Origin: Maribellus sp. CM-23
GTDB lineage: Bacteria; Bacteroidota; Bacteroidia; Bacteroidales; Prolixibacteraceae
Assembly (NCBI RefSeq): GCF_021354595.1
Contig: NZ_JADWYJ010000001.1
Coordinates: forward strand, 349,446 to 413,445
Reading direction: 5' to 3'
Length of the DNA: 64,000 bases
Below the pieces are notes generated by a model that saw nothing but the letters and a program-made list of their open reading frames with translations, did not search any database and had not been told where the DNA came from. Of the stretch, positions 27,826 to 36,495 are shown in pieces. The stretch's first letter is position 1. Each line of letters starts with the position of its first letter. The translations under genes and the position numbers were made by a program.

Positions 27826-27918
27826 CTATTTTTTCTTCTTGTGCCTGTTTTTACGCAATCTTTTTTTGCGCTTATGAGTGGCCATCTTGTGTCTTTTTCT
27901 TTTTTTCCCGCTTGGCAT
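27826..27918 (-). CDS. 30-residue basic peptide related to AURKAIP1/COX24 (mS38/bS22-like)
   Basis: A 30-codon gene too short for most gene callers: it begins MPSGKKRKRHKMATHKRKKR and continues with LRKNRHKKKK. 22 of 30 residues are K, R or H. The KRKRHKM...HKRKKRLRKNRHK pattern fits the AURKAIP1/COX24 domain (DUF1713), shared with mitochondrial small-subunit protein mS38 and actinobacterial bS22, which sit in the small ribosomal subunit. It starts 4 bp after the HU stop codon (TAGAGTTATG), so the two are co-translated. A ribosome role is inferred from family membership. Confidence 0.8.
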   Translation of the reverse strand: MPSGKKRKRHKMATHKRKKRLRKNRHKKKK

Positions 27919-27922
27919 AACT

Positions 27923-28210
27923 CTATTTTTTTACTTGGTTTTTAACTTCAGATACAAATGTTTTCGCTGGCTTAAACGAAGGAATATTGTGAGCTGGAAT
28001 AATAATAGTAGTGTTTTTAGAGATATTCCTGGCTGTTTTTTCTGCTCTTTGCTTCACTACAAAACTACCAAATCCTCTCAGGTAAACGTTTTTTCCATCC
28101 ACAAGTGAATCTTTTACAGTTTCCATGAAAGCCTCTACCGTCTTCTGAACAGTTACTTTTTCAATTCCAGTTTCTTTCGAAATCTCATTTACAATATCTG
28201 CCTTAGTCAT
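27923..28210 (-). CDS. HU-family DNA-binding protein
   Basis: 95-residue nucleoid protein. The N-terminal helices (MTKADIVNEISKETGI) are followed by the HU hallmark NVYLRGFGSFVVKQRAEKTARN at the base of the DNA-binding arms. The arm carries NTTIIIPAHNIPSFKPAK, where the conserved N-I-P and F-K-P-A-K match HU/IHF. It binds and bends DNA as a dimer. It is the first gene of a unit with the basic ribosomal-type peptide, and is divergent from mutY. Confidence 0.95.
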   Translation of the reverse strand: MTKADIVNEISKETGIEKVTVQKTVEAFMETVKDSLVDGKNVYLRGFGSFVVKQRAEKTARNISKNTTIIIPAHNIPSFKPAKTFVSEVKNQVKK

Positions 28211-28260
28211 CTCTTAAAATATTTAATTTTCAATATATTAATCGTTTTTATTCGAGTTTG

Positions 28261-28268
28261 CAAAAATA
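28261..28268 (-). promoter_or_regulatory. Promoter -7 element for HU
   Basis: TATTTTTG on the minus strand matches TAnnTTTG, about 50 nt upstream of the HU start. No clear -33 TTG was seen at the best distance. Confidence 0.4.
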
Positions 28269-28348
28269 AAAATATTTTAAACACCGGAAAGCATTTCAAT
28301 TAAATTATTTTAGTTTTAATCAAGATTTTAAGTGGGTTAGCTATTAAT

Positions 28349-29401
28349 ATGCAAGAATTCAAAACAGCTATATATAAGTGGTATCATTTTAACCACCGTG
28401 ATTTACCATGGCGCCAAACAAATGACGCCTATAAGATCTGGATTTCCGAAATCATCCTGCAACAGACAAGGGTGGCTCAGGGAACAGCCTACTATCTCCG
28501 TTTCATTGAGCGGTTTCCAACGGTGAGCGACCTGGCTTCGGCACATGAAGACGAGGTGTTAAAACTATGGCAGGGACTGGGTTATTATTCGCGGGCACGA
28601 AACCTGCATGCCGCTGCAAAAACCATTGTAAACGATTACGCGGGAACCTTCCCCCGCTCATATGAAGAAATAGTAAAGTTAAAGGGAATTGGTCCTTACA
28701 CGGCAGCCGCTGTTGCCTCTATTGCTTTTTCTCTTCCCTTTCCCACCATCGACGGAAACGTATACCGGGTGCTTGCCCGCTATTTTGGGTTATCGGCAGC
28801 CATCGATTCCACACAGGGAAAAAAGGAGTTTGCATGGCTGGCAACCGAACTGCTGGATAAAAAAAATCCCGGATTACACAACCAGGCGTTGATGGAGTTT
28901 GGAGCTTTACAGTGTGTACCGCAGTCGCCCGATTGTTTGGAATGCCCGCTGCATTCAACCTGTCATGCGTTTTTAAACAAACAGGTTTACGTACTTCCGC
29001 AGAAAGAAAAGAAAACAAAGCAATCGCTCCGCTACTTTTACTATTTCTTACTGGAAGCCGGGAAAGATATCTTTATGGAGAAACGGACCGGAAACGATAT
29101 CTGGAAAAATCTTTACCAGTTACCAATGGTTGAATCAGAGCGCGAACTCAGCGAGAAGGAGCTTCTGAACCTCCAAATTCCATTTCTGAACCATGACAAC
29201 TATAATATATTATCCGTTTCCGGAGAAAAGAAACATGTATTAAGCCACCGTATTATTATGGCCCGCCTAATCCGGCTCGAAATTTCGGAAGATTCTGAGA
29301 TTCGTCCGCCTCTGTTACGGGTAAATAAAAAAGATATTTCTAAATTTGCTGTACCCAGGTTAGTGGAACTCTTTTTAAAAGATTATAAATTAGAACAATA
29401 A
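28349..29401 (+). CDS. mutY: A/G-specific adenine glycosylase MutY
   Basis: 350-residue base-excision repair enzyme that removes adenine opposite 8-oxoguanine. The catalytic glutamate is Glu34 (SEIILQQTRV), the helix-hairpin-helix is LKGIGPYTAAAV, and the catalytic aspartate is in PTIDGNVYRV. The [4Fe-4S] cysteines are Cys189, Cys196, Cys199 and Cys205 (C-x6-C-x2-C-x5-C). A C-terminal NUDIX-like domain for 8-oxoG recognition follows. Divergent from HU; next gene is ssb after 149 bp. Confidence 0.96.
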   Translation: MQEFKTAIYKWYHFNHRDLPWRQTNDAYKIWISEIILQQTRVAQGTAYYLRFIERFPTVSDLASAHEDEVLKLWQGLGYYSRARNLHAAAKTIVNDYAGTFPRSYEEIVKLKGIGPYTAAAVASIAFSLPFPTIDGNVYRVLARYFGLSAAIDSTQGKKEFAWLATELLDKKNPGLHNQALMEFGALQCVPQSPDCLECPLHSTCHAFLNKQVYVLPQKEKKTKQSLRYFYYFLLEAGKDIFMEKRTGNDIWKNLYQLPMVESERELSEKELLNLQIPFLNHDNYNILSVSGEKKHVLSHRIIMARLIRLEISEDSEIRPPLLRVNKKDISKFAVPRLVELFLKDYKLEQ

Positions 29402-29550
29402 TAGAAGTGAAACGAGCATGACAAAATTATTGACGCATTCGACAATAGCTATATCATGCGAGTTGCATCTTATACCATAGTAATTGAACATTTTAATACG
29501 ATGAAAAATTCATCCATCCAATAAATGTTAACCTAAAAAAAGTAAAAATC

Positions 29551-30003
29551 ATGTCAGTAAACAAAGTTATTCTAGTAGGCAACGTAGGGAAAGACCCCGA
29601 AATCAGACATTTGGACAGTGGAGTTGCAGTAGCGAATTTTCCGTTGGCCACTTCCGAAACGTATACCGCCAAAAACGGCGAAAAAGTAACCACCACCGAA
29701 TGGCACAACATTGTTTTATGGAGAGGTTTGGCCGATGTGGCTGAAAAGTATGTAACCAAAGGCCGCCAGTTGTACATTGAAGGCAGAATCAGAACCCGGT
29801 CGTACGACGACAAAGACGGAAACAAAAGATACACGACCGAAATATACGGCGATGTGATGCAATTACTGGGCTCAGCTCCCGGCAATCAATCTTCGGGAGG
29901 CGGAAACAGCTCCAATACATCGCAGCAGGCATCAGCCCCTTCTTCGCAGGTTAATGAACCCGATTTTAACGAACCCGAAGGAGACGAGGATTTACCGTTT
30001 TAA
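29551..30003 (+). CDS. ssb: Single-stranded DNA-binding protein
   Basis: 150-residue SSB. The OB-fold opens with SVNKVILVGNVGKDPEIRHL and includes EWHNIVLWRGLADVAEKYVTKG and LYIEGRIRTRSYDDKDG, all typical. A flexible Gly/Ser/Gln-rich linker leads to the acidic tip DEDLPF, which binds partner proteins. It lies between mutY and gldE, a common order in Bacteroidota. Confidence 0.97.
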   Translation: MSVNKVILVGNVGKDPEIRHLDSGVAVANFPLATSETYTAKNGEKVTTTEWHNIVLWRGLADVAEKYVTKGRQLYIEGRIRTRSYDDKDGNKRYTTEIYGDVMQLLGSAPGNQSSGGGNSSNTSQQASAPSSQVNEPDFNEPEGDEDLPF

Positions 30004-30019
30004 TTAAATGAACTGAAAT

Positions 30020-31339
30020 TTGGAAACAGAACCGCCGCTTGCATCCACCCTTTTTGAAGGTTGGAACATTGAATTTCACCCGCTGACTCCCGGGATTTTT
30101 ATCGCTCTGATCATTGTATTGCTGTTGTTGTTGAGTTCGGCAATGATTAGCGGGTCTGAAGTGGCCTACTTTTCGTTAAGTGCTGCCGAAAAGGAAAAGC
30201 TTAAAAAGAAAAGTAAAACCAACCAGCGGGTTTCAGAGCTGCTTGGAAACCCGGAGCGACTACTGGCCACCATACTGGTAACCAACAATTTTGTAAACGT
30301 TGGCATTATTATTTTGACGGCCTACATCTCCAACAACCTGGTTACTTTTGTTGATGCACAGGTGTTGGAATTCATTTTCCAGGTGGTTCTGATCACTTTC
30401 TTCCTGTTGCTTTTCGGGGAGATTTTCCCAAAGGTTTACGCCACGCATTTTGCGTTGCGTTTTGCCAAAACAATGGCTTTGCCTTTGCAAACGCTAGAGA
30501 AACTGTTTCGCCCGATCAATTCCCTCCTTATCTTCTCTACCGGCTTTGTAAACCGAAGAATGCAAAAATACCACAAAAACTTATCGATGGACGATATTTC
30601 GCAGGCACTGGAGCTTACTTCGGATCACGAGCTTTCCGACGAAAAAGACATCCTGGAAGGAATCGTTAAGTTTGGGAACAAGAACGTAAGCGAAATCATG
30701 AGATCGCGTGTTGACGTGGTGGCGATCGATATAAAAACCGAATTTGACGAAGTAATTCGTGTGATCAACGAATCAGGCTACTCGCGCATACCGGTTTACA
30801 TCGACAGTTTCGACAACGTCAGCGGAATTCTGTACATCAAGGATATTTTAGCGCACAGCCATAAAACAAAGGCTTTCAAGTGGCAAACACTGATTCGCCC
30901 GCCCTTTTATGTACCCGATACCAAAAAGATCAGCTCTTTGCTCGAAGAGTTTCAAAAGTCGAAAATTCACCTGGCGATTGTGGTCGACGAATACGGAGGA
31001 ACTTCCGGCATTGTTACCCTGGAAGATATTTTGGAAGAAATTGTAGGCGACATTACCGACGAGTTTGATGAAGAAGAAAAATTCTTCACCCAACTCAACG
31101 ACAAAACCTATGTTTTTGATGCCAAGGTTTTACTCGGCGATTTCTACCGTATTACAGAATGTGACGACCAAATATTTGATGATGTAAAAGGCGATGCCGA
31201 TACGCTGGCTGGCCTGATACTCGAATTAAGGGGTGAAATTCCGAAAGTAAACGAAGAGATCAAATGCAAACAGTTCACCTTTACCATTAAAGAGGTGGAC
31301 AACCGCCGGATCAAACAAATCAAGGTAGTGATTAAATAA
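30020..31339 (+). CDS. gldE: Gliding motility-associated protein GldE (CorC/HlyC family)
   Basis: 439-residue membrane protein: a DUF21/CNNM domain with three or four TM helices (ALIIVLLLLLSSAMISGSEVAYFSL), a pair of CBS domains (IMRSRVDVVAIDIKTEFDEV; IVVDEYGGTSGIVTLEDILEE) and a C-terminal CorC_HlyC domain. GldE overproduction compensates for weak gldD alleles in gliding flavobacteria, and gldD follows here. The start is probably TTG at 30020, since the only nearby ATG (30008) is followed by a stop within two codons. Confidence 0.9.
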   Translation: METEPPLASTLFEGWNIEFHPLTPGIFIALIIVLLLLLSSAMISGSEVAYFSLSAAEKEKLKKKSKTNQRVSELLGNPERLLATILVTNNFVNVGIIILTAYISNNLVTFVDAQVLEFIFQVVLITFFLLLFGEIFPKVYATHFALRFAKTMALPLQTLEKLFRPINSLLIFSTGFVNRRMQKYHKNLSMDDISQALELTSDHELSDEKDILEGIVKFGNKNVSEIMRSRVDVVAIDIKTEFDEVIRVINESGYSRIPVYIDSFDNVSGILYIKDILAHSHKTKAFKWQTLIRPPFYVPDTKKISSLLEEFQKSKIHLAIVVDEYGGTSGIVTLEDILEEIVGDITDEFDEEEKFFTQLNDKTYVFDAKVLLGDFYRITECDDQIFDDVKGDADTLAGLILELRGEIPKVNEEIKCKQFTFTIKEVDNRRIKQIKVVIK

Positions 31340-31376
31340 ACCCTGCCTTTCCGCGTTTTATACAAAATCAATCAGT

Positions 31377-31961
31377 ATGAGGATTTGGAAGATTTTATTA
31401 TTGGCTGTGCTATTTACCGGATGCGGAGATAATTACACCCCAAAGCCCAGAGGTTATTTCCGTATCGATTTTCCGGAGAAAACATACTCGCAGCTGCCAG
31501 GCAATTACCCGTACTCATTTGACATACCGGATTACTCGTCGATTCAGCATGATTCGAGAAACGCCAATGAACCTTACTGGATCAACGTCGAAATACCGGA
31601 AAACAAATCCGAATTTCACATTTCGTATTTCGACCTGAAAAAAGCAGGAAAGACAAACCGCGAGTTTTTGATCGAATTAATGGAAGAAACCCGGAGGCTG
31701 GCTTACGAGCACTCGATTAAGGCAAGCTCGATCGAAGAACAGATCTTTATCAACAACGCCAGCCATGTTTACGGCACGATCTATCGCATTCGTGGAAATG
31801 CAGCTTCACCCATGCAGTTTTTTCTGACCGATAGTACACAGCACTTTTTGCGGGGAGCCTTTTACATTCGCGAAGTTCCTGATATCGACTCACTTCGTCC
31901 GGTCATCGATTTTCTGGAGCCCGATGTGATTCGGCTGATTGAAACCACCAACTGGGAGTAA
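31377..31961 (+). CDS. gldD: Gliding motility lipoprotein GldD
   Basis: 194-residue lipoprotein. The signal ends in a lipobox (LAVLFTGCGD), with Cys16 the lipidated residue. The conserved block TPKPRGYFRIDFPEK directly follows, as in GldD. Genes for GldD are also found in non-gliding Bacteroidota, so motility cannot be concluded. The stop codon overlaps the start of the next gene by one base (TAATG), showing translational coupling. Confidence 0.9.
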   Translation: MRIWKILLLAVLFTGCGDNYTPKPRGYFRIDFPEKTYSQLPGNYPYSFDIPDYSSIQHDSRNANEPYWINVEIPENKSEFHISYFDLKKAGKTNREFLIELMEETRRLAYEHSIKASSIEEQIFINNASHVYGTIYRIRGNAASPMQFFLTDSTQHFLRGAFYIREVPDIDSLRPVIDFLEPDVIRLIETTNWE

Positions 31962-32608
31962 TGCCTTTTGTCAGAAAAATAGAAAACGCTGACGGGAAAA
32001 TCGGTATCTGGAAGCTTACCGAAACACCGGAACAATTGCTCCTGCTGCGGTCGCTTTCCGAGAATGAAGAAAAACAATACCAGCGCATAAAAGCCGAAAG
32101 CCGGAAAAAGGAATTTTTAGCAACGCGCATTTTATTGTCGGCGCTGGAAAAAGAAACAACAGAAATACATTACGCCCCGTCGGGGAAACCGTTTTTACCG
32201 GGAGAAAAACACGAAATCAGTATTTCGCACTCGGCCGACCACGCAGTTGTGTTCCTTTCAGGGAAAAAAACAGGAGTGGATATCGAAAAATGCGACCGAA
32301 ACATGGATCGTGTTGCCAAGCGTTTTTTAAGTAATAAAGAAAAAGCGCTGATCGAAAAACTGGACAACCAACAGTTTGCCAAGGTGCTTTTCTGGGCAGC
32401 AAAAGAGGCGATTTTTAAATGCAGCCCCGCAGAAGGGATTCAATTCAACGAGCAAATCCTTATCGACACCTTTATTCCCGGACGCCAGGGCGGATTTACG
32501 GCTCAATTGTTACTTTCCGATCAAACCACCCGCTATCGAATGCAATATTTCATCATCGAAAACAATGTTTTGGTATATTGTGTTGAACAAGAAAATCAAA
32601 TGCTATGA
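31961..32608 (+). CDS. 4-prime-phosphopantetheinyl transferase family protein
   Basis: 215 residues of the Sfp-type superfamily, which attach phosphopantetheine from CoA to carrier proteins. The magnesium-binding and catalytic motifs are GVDIEKCDR and FWAAKEAIFKC. KPFL and SISHSADHA are the expected substrate-binding elements. Without a polyketide or peptide synthetase nearby it is probably the fatty-acid ACP transferase (AcpS function); this is inference. It overlaps gldD by 1 bp and zwf by 4 bp. Confidence 0.88.
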   Translation: MPFVRKIENADGKIGIWKLTETPEQLLLLRSLSENEEKQYQRIKAESRKKEFLATRILLSALEKETTEIHYAPSGKPFLPGEKHEISISHSADHAVVFLSGKKTGVDIEKCDRNMDRVAKRFLSNKEKALIEKLDNQQFAKVLFWAAKEAIFKCSPAEGIQFNEQILIDTFIPGRQGGFTAQLLLSDQTTRYRMQYFIIENNVLVYCVEQENQML

Positions 32609-34101
32609 AACAGTCAGAAAATCAGATTCTGATCATATTCGGCGCCTCGGGCGACCTCACCAAACGAAAACTCATCCCCGCACTTTTCGAATTGTACAAA
32701 AGAAAAATGCTGCCGGAGAAATTTGCCGTGCTGGGTGCCTCGCGCTCCCAACTGAGCGATGAAGAATTCCGCCAACGCGCCGATGAATTTCTGGATGACC
32801 ACGAATCGCTGGACGATTTCAAAAAAATGTTGTTTTACCAGTCGGTTCAAAACAATACGGCCGACGATTTTATCCCCTTAAAAAACCGTTTGGATGAAAT
32901 AGCTGATGCCGGGGGCATTGAAAAAAACTATGTTTTTTATCTTTCCACTCCTCCGTCGCTGTATTCGGTTATTCCCAAACTGTTATGTTTAAACGGGCTT
33001 TCAAAATCGGATCAGTTTTTTCGCCGTCTCATCGTCGAGAAACCTTTTGGAACCGATCTTGAATCGGCACAGGAACTCAACGTTCAACTGTTGAATTACT
33101 TTGCCGAAGAACAGATCTACCGTATCGACCATTACCTGGGGAAAGAGACGGTGCAAAACATGCTGGTGACGCGCTTTTCGAACGGTATTTTTGAGCCACT
33201 TTGGAACCGAAGATATATTGAGCGGGTAGAAATTACATCGGCCGAAAGCCTGGGCGTGGAGAGCCGTGGCGGATACTACGACCACTCGGGTGCACTGCGC
33301 GACATGGTTCAGAACCACCTGTTGCAGGTAACCGGATTTGTAGCCATGGAACCTCCTGTTGTTGTGGAAGCCGACGCCATTCGTAACGAGATTCTGAAAG
33401 TATTCCAGTCGTTTCGCCCCATTCGTGAAAACGAAGTTTCAAAATATGTGATTCGCGGCCAATACACCGGTTCCACCATTGGCGGGAAACCGATTGCGGG
33501 CTACCGCGAGGAAGAAGGCGTGGACCGCCTCTCGAGAACCGAAACATTTATTGCGCTGAAATTTTTTATCGACAACTGGCGCTGGGCAGGGGTTCCGTTT
33601 CTGATCCGGACCGGGAAAAAACTCCCTACACGTGTTACCGAAATCGTTATCACTTTCCGGAAAGTGCCGCACCATTTGTTTGGGAACAACAACGATCAGC
33701 ACAGCCATAACCAAATGATCATCCGGATTCAACCCGATGAAGGCATCTTGCTGAAATTTGGCATGAAAACTCCGGGCGCCGGTTTTAATGTGCAAACCGT
33801 CAACATGGATTTTCATTATTCTGATTTGGCCAACACAACGGTTCCGGCAGCTTACGAACGCCTCTTGCTCGATTGCATGATCGGCGATGCAACACTCTAT
33901 GCCCGGGGTGATGCAGTTGAACAGGCCTGGAAATTTGTTCAGCCAATTATCAACGCCTGGCAAACCAACCCGGAAATTCCGATTTACGGATACCCGGCCG
34001 GAACCTGGGGGCCGGAAGAAGCAGAAAGACTGATTCCCAACGGATCGTGGCGCTACCCCTGCAAAAATCTGACAAACGACGGATTGTATTGTGAACTTTA
34101 A
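32605..34101 (+). CDS. zwf: Glucose-6-phosphate 1-dehydrogenase
   Basis: 498-residue cytosolic enzyme that oxidises glucose-6-phosphate to 6-phosphogluconolactone with NAD(P). The Rossmann motif is IIFGASGDLTKRKL, and the substrate-binding active-site motif is RIDHYLGKE with its catalytic histidine. Length and C-terminus (PAGTWGPEEAERL) are normal. The start overlaps the preceding gene as ATGA. pgl follows 36 bp later. A gnd gene is not in the immediate neighbourhood. Confidence 0.97.
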   Translation: MKQSENQILIIFGASGDLTKRKLIPALFELYKRKMLPEKFAVLGASRSQLSDEEFRQRADEFLDDHESLDDFKKMLFYQSVQNNTADDFIPLKNRLDEIADAGGIEKNYVFYLSTPPSLYSVIPKLLCLNGLSKSDQFFRRLIVEKPFGTDLESAQELNVQLLNYFAEEQIYRIDHYLGKETVQNMLVTRFSNGIFEPLWNRRYIERVEITSAESLGVESRGGYYDHSGALRDMVQNHLLQVTGFVAMEPPVVVEADAIRNEILKVFQSFRPIRENEVSKYVIRGQYTGSTIGGKPIAGYREEEGVDRLSRTETFIALKFFIDNWRWAGVPFLIRTGKKLPTRVTEIVITFRKVPHHLFGNNNDQHSHNQMIIRIQPDEGILLKFGMKTPGAGFNVQTVNMDFHYSDLANTTVPAAYERLLLDCMIGDATLYARGDAVEQAWKFVQPIINAWQTNPEIPIYGYPAGTWGPEEAERLIPNGSWRYPCKNLTNDGLYCEL

Positions 34102-34137
34102 TTTTTATCTTTCAAAATCAACAGACAAACATCGGAC

Positions 34138-34869
34138 ATGACACAAGAAACGGAAGTAAAAATCTTCAAAAATTCAAAGAAGGTTTACAATGCAATTGCC
34201 AAAAGCATCATAAAACTTACGTCGGATTCCAAACAGCATGATTTTAACATTGCCCTTTCCGGGGGAAATTCTCCCAAGGGTTTGTTTGAAAAGATCAGCA
34301 GCAAATACAAAGACGAAATTCCGTGGGAACGCATTCATTTGTGGTGGGGAGACGAACGCTGTGTTCCGCCAACTGATGAGCAGAGCAACTATAAAATGAC
34401 GGTGGACTACCTGATCTCACATATCAACATTCCGGAGAAAAACATCCACAGGGTGCGTGGTGAAGAAGACCCGGAACAGGAAGCGATCCGTTATTCCAAA
34501 GAAATTGAGGACAATTTGATTGCGCGGGGAAAAGAGCCGGTATTCGATTTGATCATCCTTGGATTAGGTGACGACGGGCACACCGCCTCCATATTTCCCG
34601 ACCAGCTTGAGTTATTTGATCATCCGGAGAATTGTGCCGTTGCAGAACACCCGCTTACCGGGCAAAAGCGAATCACTCTTACGGGGCATGTACTCAACAA
34701 TGCCAACCGGATTTATTTCCTGGTAACCGGAGAAAACAAGGCCCTTCGGGTATCGGAGATCATGAACGACAACGAAGCAGCCAAACTGCTTCCGGCGTAT
34801 TATATTTCACCTGTAAACGGAGACCTGGTTTGGTTTTTGGATGAAGCCGCGGCTTCGCTGATTGACTAG
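34138..34869 (+). CDS. pgl: 6-phosphogluconolactonase (DevB/SOL type)
   Basis: 243 residues of the glucosamine-6-phosphate isomerase/lactonase fold. Typical motifs are IALSGGNSPKGLFE (phosphate loop), WGDERCVPPTDEQSNY and ILGLGDDGHTASIFP. It hydrolyses the product of Zwf, the gene just upstream, so both run the oxidative pentose phosphate branch. Its last four bases overlap the end of the convergent hydrolase gene. Confidence 0.95.
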   Translation: MTQETEVKIFKNSKKVYNAIAKSIIKLTSDSKQHDFNIALSGGNSPKGLFEKISSKYKDEIPWERIHLWWGDERCVPPTDEQSNYKMTVDYLISHINIPEKNIHRVRGEEDPEQEAIRYSKEIEDNLIARGKEPVFDLIILGLGDDGHTASIFPDQLELFDHPENCAVAEHPLTGQKRITLTGHVLNNANRIYFLVTGENKALRVSEIMNDNEAAKLLPAYYISPVNGDLVWFLDEAAASLID

Positions 34870-35879
34870 TTCTGCGGAATCAAGCCCAGCACTTCTTCTC
34901 CAAACCTAACGGTTTCGGCCATTACTTCGTCTACGCAACCAGAAGTTAGCTCGCATCCAATCACATGATCGCCGGCTTCGGGGAAGGCTTTTTTCACTTT
35001 TTCGGTTGAAGCTGTCCCGAGCTGGTCAAACATGGTCAGCATGGCATCTACGCGCACAGTTTGATCCTGGTGTTCTTCATCCTTGTAATAATAGCCCAGA
35101 AAAACCGGCGTCACAACATTCCTAAACGTTTCCTTGTTCATGGTTGCCTCCACCAGCTGCTGCAAGTAAACCACCGCCTCCAGCCGGTATTTGCAATTCC
35201 AGTACTGACAGTCTTTCGAGTCAAAATCTTCGTTGGTAATGCGGTACTTACTGCCGGTTACTTTTCTTCCGATCTGCAATCCCCAGTGTTTGGGAAGAAT
35301 CCACACGGTGTTATCGTTAATGCGAATATTGGGAGAATACAGGATCAGCCCGTCAACATATTCCGGAAAATCGGCTGCCAGTTTCAAGCCAAGTGTTCCC
35401 CCGGTTGAGGTACCCATGATGATCACCTTTTTCCCGAGGCTGCGTGCAACTACCAATGCTTCCTTGGCCGACTGCCACAATTTATCGGGCGTCATATCGA
35501 TTAATGCATCCTCAGTAACCAGGCCATGGTCATGCAAGCGGGGTGCGTATAAATTGCATCCAAACTTTCGGGCAAATTCCACATTCGAAGGATAGCCTTC
35601 GTACCACGAAGCAGAAAATCCGTGCAGGTACAATACGCAGTAATCTGTTCGCTCCTGCAACGAATCGTTTGCCCAGAAAATCCGCGATTCGTTGTCGGGT
35701 TTGACGTTGAACGTGGCTTCTTTTTTCCGGATATAATCTTCCATGGTTGATATGCTAGCCGAAGCTGAAGGAAGGTCCCGGTTTAGTTCGGGCTTCGGGG
35801 GCTTGGGCCCCAGAAAAAAAACAACTACCAATAAAACGATGACTATTCCGATAATGCGTTTGATGCGTCTCATAAGCAT
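34866..35879 (-). CDS. Alpha/beta hydrolase (carboxylesterase-like), membrane anchored
   Basis: About 338 residues starting at Met-Leu-Met-Arg-Arg (35879) or Met-Arg-Arg (35873); a longer frame to 35993 exists but adds an unlikely N-terminus before a normal signal anchor. One TM (IIGIVIVLLVVVFFLG) is followed by an alpha/beta hydrolase: oxyanion motif YLHGFSAS, nucleophile elbow GTSTGG, and a late GDHVIG with the probable catalytic His. Monoacylglycerol-lipase or carboxylesterase activity is plausible; substrate unknown. Overlaps pgl by 4 bp, tail to tail. Confidence 0.82.
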   Translation of the reverse strand: MLMRRIKRIIGIVIVLLVVVFFLGPKPPKPELNRDLPSASASISTMEDYIRKKEATFNVKPDNESRIFWANDSLQERTDYCVLYLHGFSASWYEGYPSNVEFARKFGCNLYAPRLHDHGLVTEDALIDMTPDKLWQSAKEALVVARSLGKKVIIMGTSTGGTLGLKLAADFPEYVDGLILYSPNIRINDNTVWILPKHWGLQIGRKVTGSKYRITNEDFDSKDCQYWNCKYRLEAVVYLQQLVEATMNKETFRNVVTPVFLGYYYKDEEHQDQTVRVDAMLTMFDQLGTASTEKVKKAFPEAGDHVIGCELTSGCVDEVMAETVRFGEEVLGLIPQN

Positions 35880-36065
35880 GAATCCTAAATTTGATGAAAG
35901 ATACAAGAGTTCCTTCACATTTCTTTTTATTCTGAAGAAAAAAGCGATGAAAGCTGCACTACAGGTTATGGCAATGCACCCGTTGCAGAGCACGAGAAAC
36001 TATTTGATTAGGCCGATTAGCGTCAGTTTCTTCCAAAGGCGGGCTTGGCCATAACCCCGTCTTGT

Positions 36066-36440
36066 CGCAACACCCTGACTTACTAACTTTGAACCCTTCC
36101 CGCAGCTCTGCACTTGCCCTGAAAACTTTCCGGGAGGCCTGCCGCAAACCTGTAAAGGGCAAAAAATCCGATTGATTGCCTCCCGCAGTCCTGCAAATGG
36201 CAAAAAATTATTGTGAGACCCGTCTCGCAGCTGTGTAACTATGAATAATTGTACTGGCTGGCCCCCCGCGGTTCTGCAAATGGCAAAAAATTGTTGTAAC
36301 ACCCCCTTCGCAGAACTGCAACAAGGGTCTAATTTTTCCCGGCCCGGTGTAGCACAACTGCGGCAGGGTCGTAAAATTTCAGACTCCCGGTCCGTAGAAT
36401 TGTTACGGGGTAATTTCAGATGTGTTTTACCCCGGCTTCA
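36066..36440. repeat. Degenerate tandem repeat, about nine units of 41-43 bp
   Basis: The 616-bp gap between the hydrolase and dinB has no credible gene. Its larger part is a minisatellite whose units start near 36066, 36108, 36150, 36191, 36233, 36274, 36316, 36358 and 36400, so the period is about 41.5 bp. The best-kept parts are CTGCAAATGGCAAAAAATT (36191 and 36274) and a small dyad GCAG-NN-CTGC (36102, 36185, 36310). Units are diverged, so it is old or was built from a short mobile palindrome. Confidence 0.75.
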
Positions 36441-36495
36441 GGTGAGGATATAAAAAAAGATCCGTAGCAAACCGTAAGGAATTATTTGATTACCC

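Noticed and set aside
35880..35993. Longer N-terminus of the hydrolase to 35993
   Set aside because: It would place 38 extra residues before a typical signal anchor; starts at 35879 or 35873 are better.
36000..36302. 100-residue minus-strand frame in the tandem repeat
   Set aside because: The frame simply follows the 42-bp repeat; it has no family features and its peptide repeats mirror DNA units.
36066..36440. Possible CRISPR array
   Set aside because: Units are contiguous and diverged, with no constant repeat and unique spacer pattern, and no cas genes are near.
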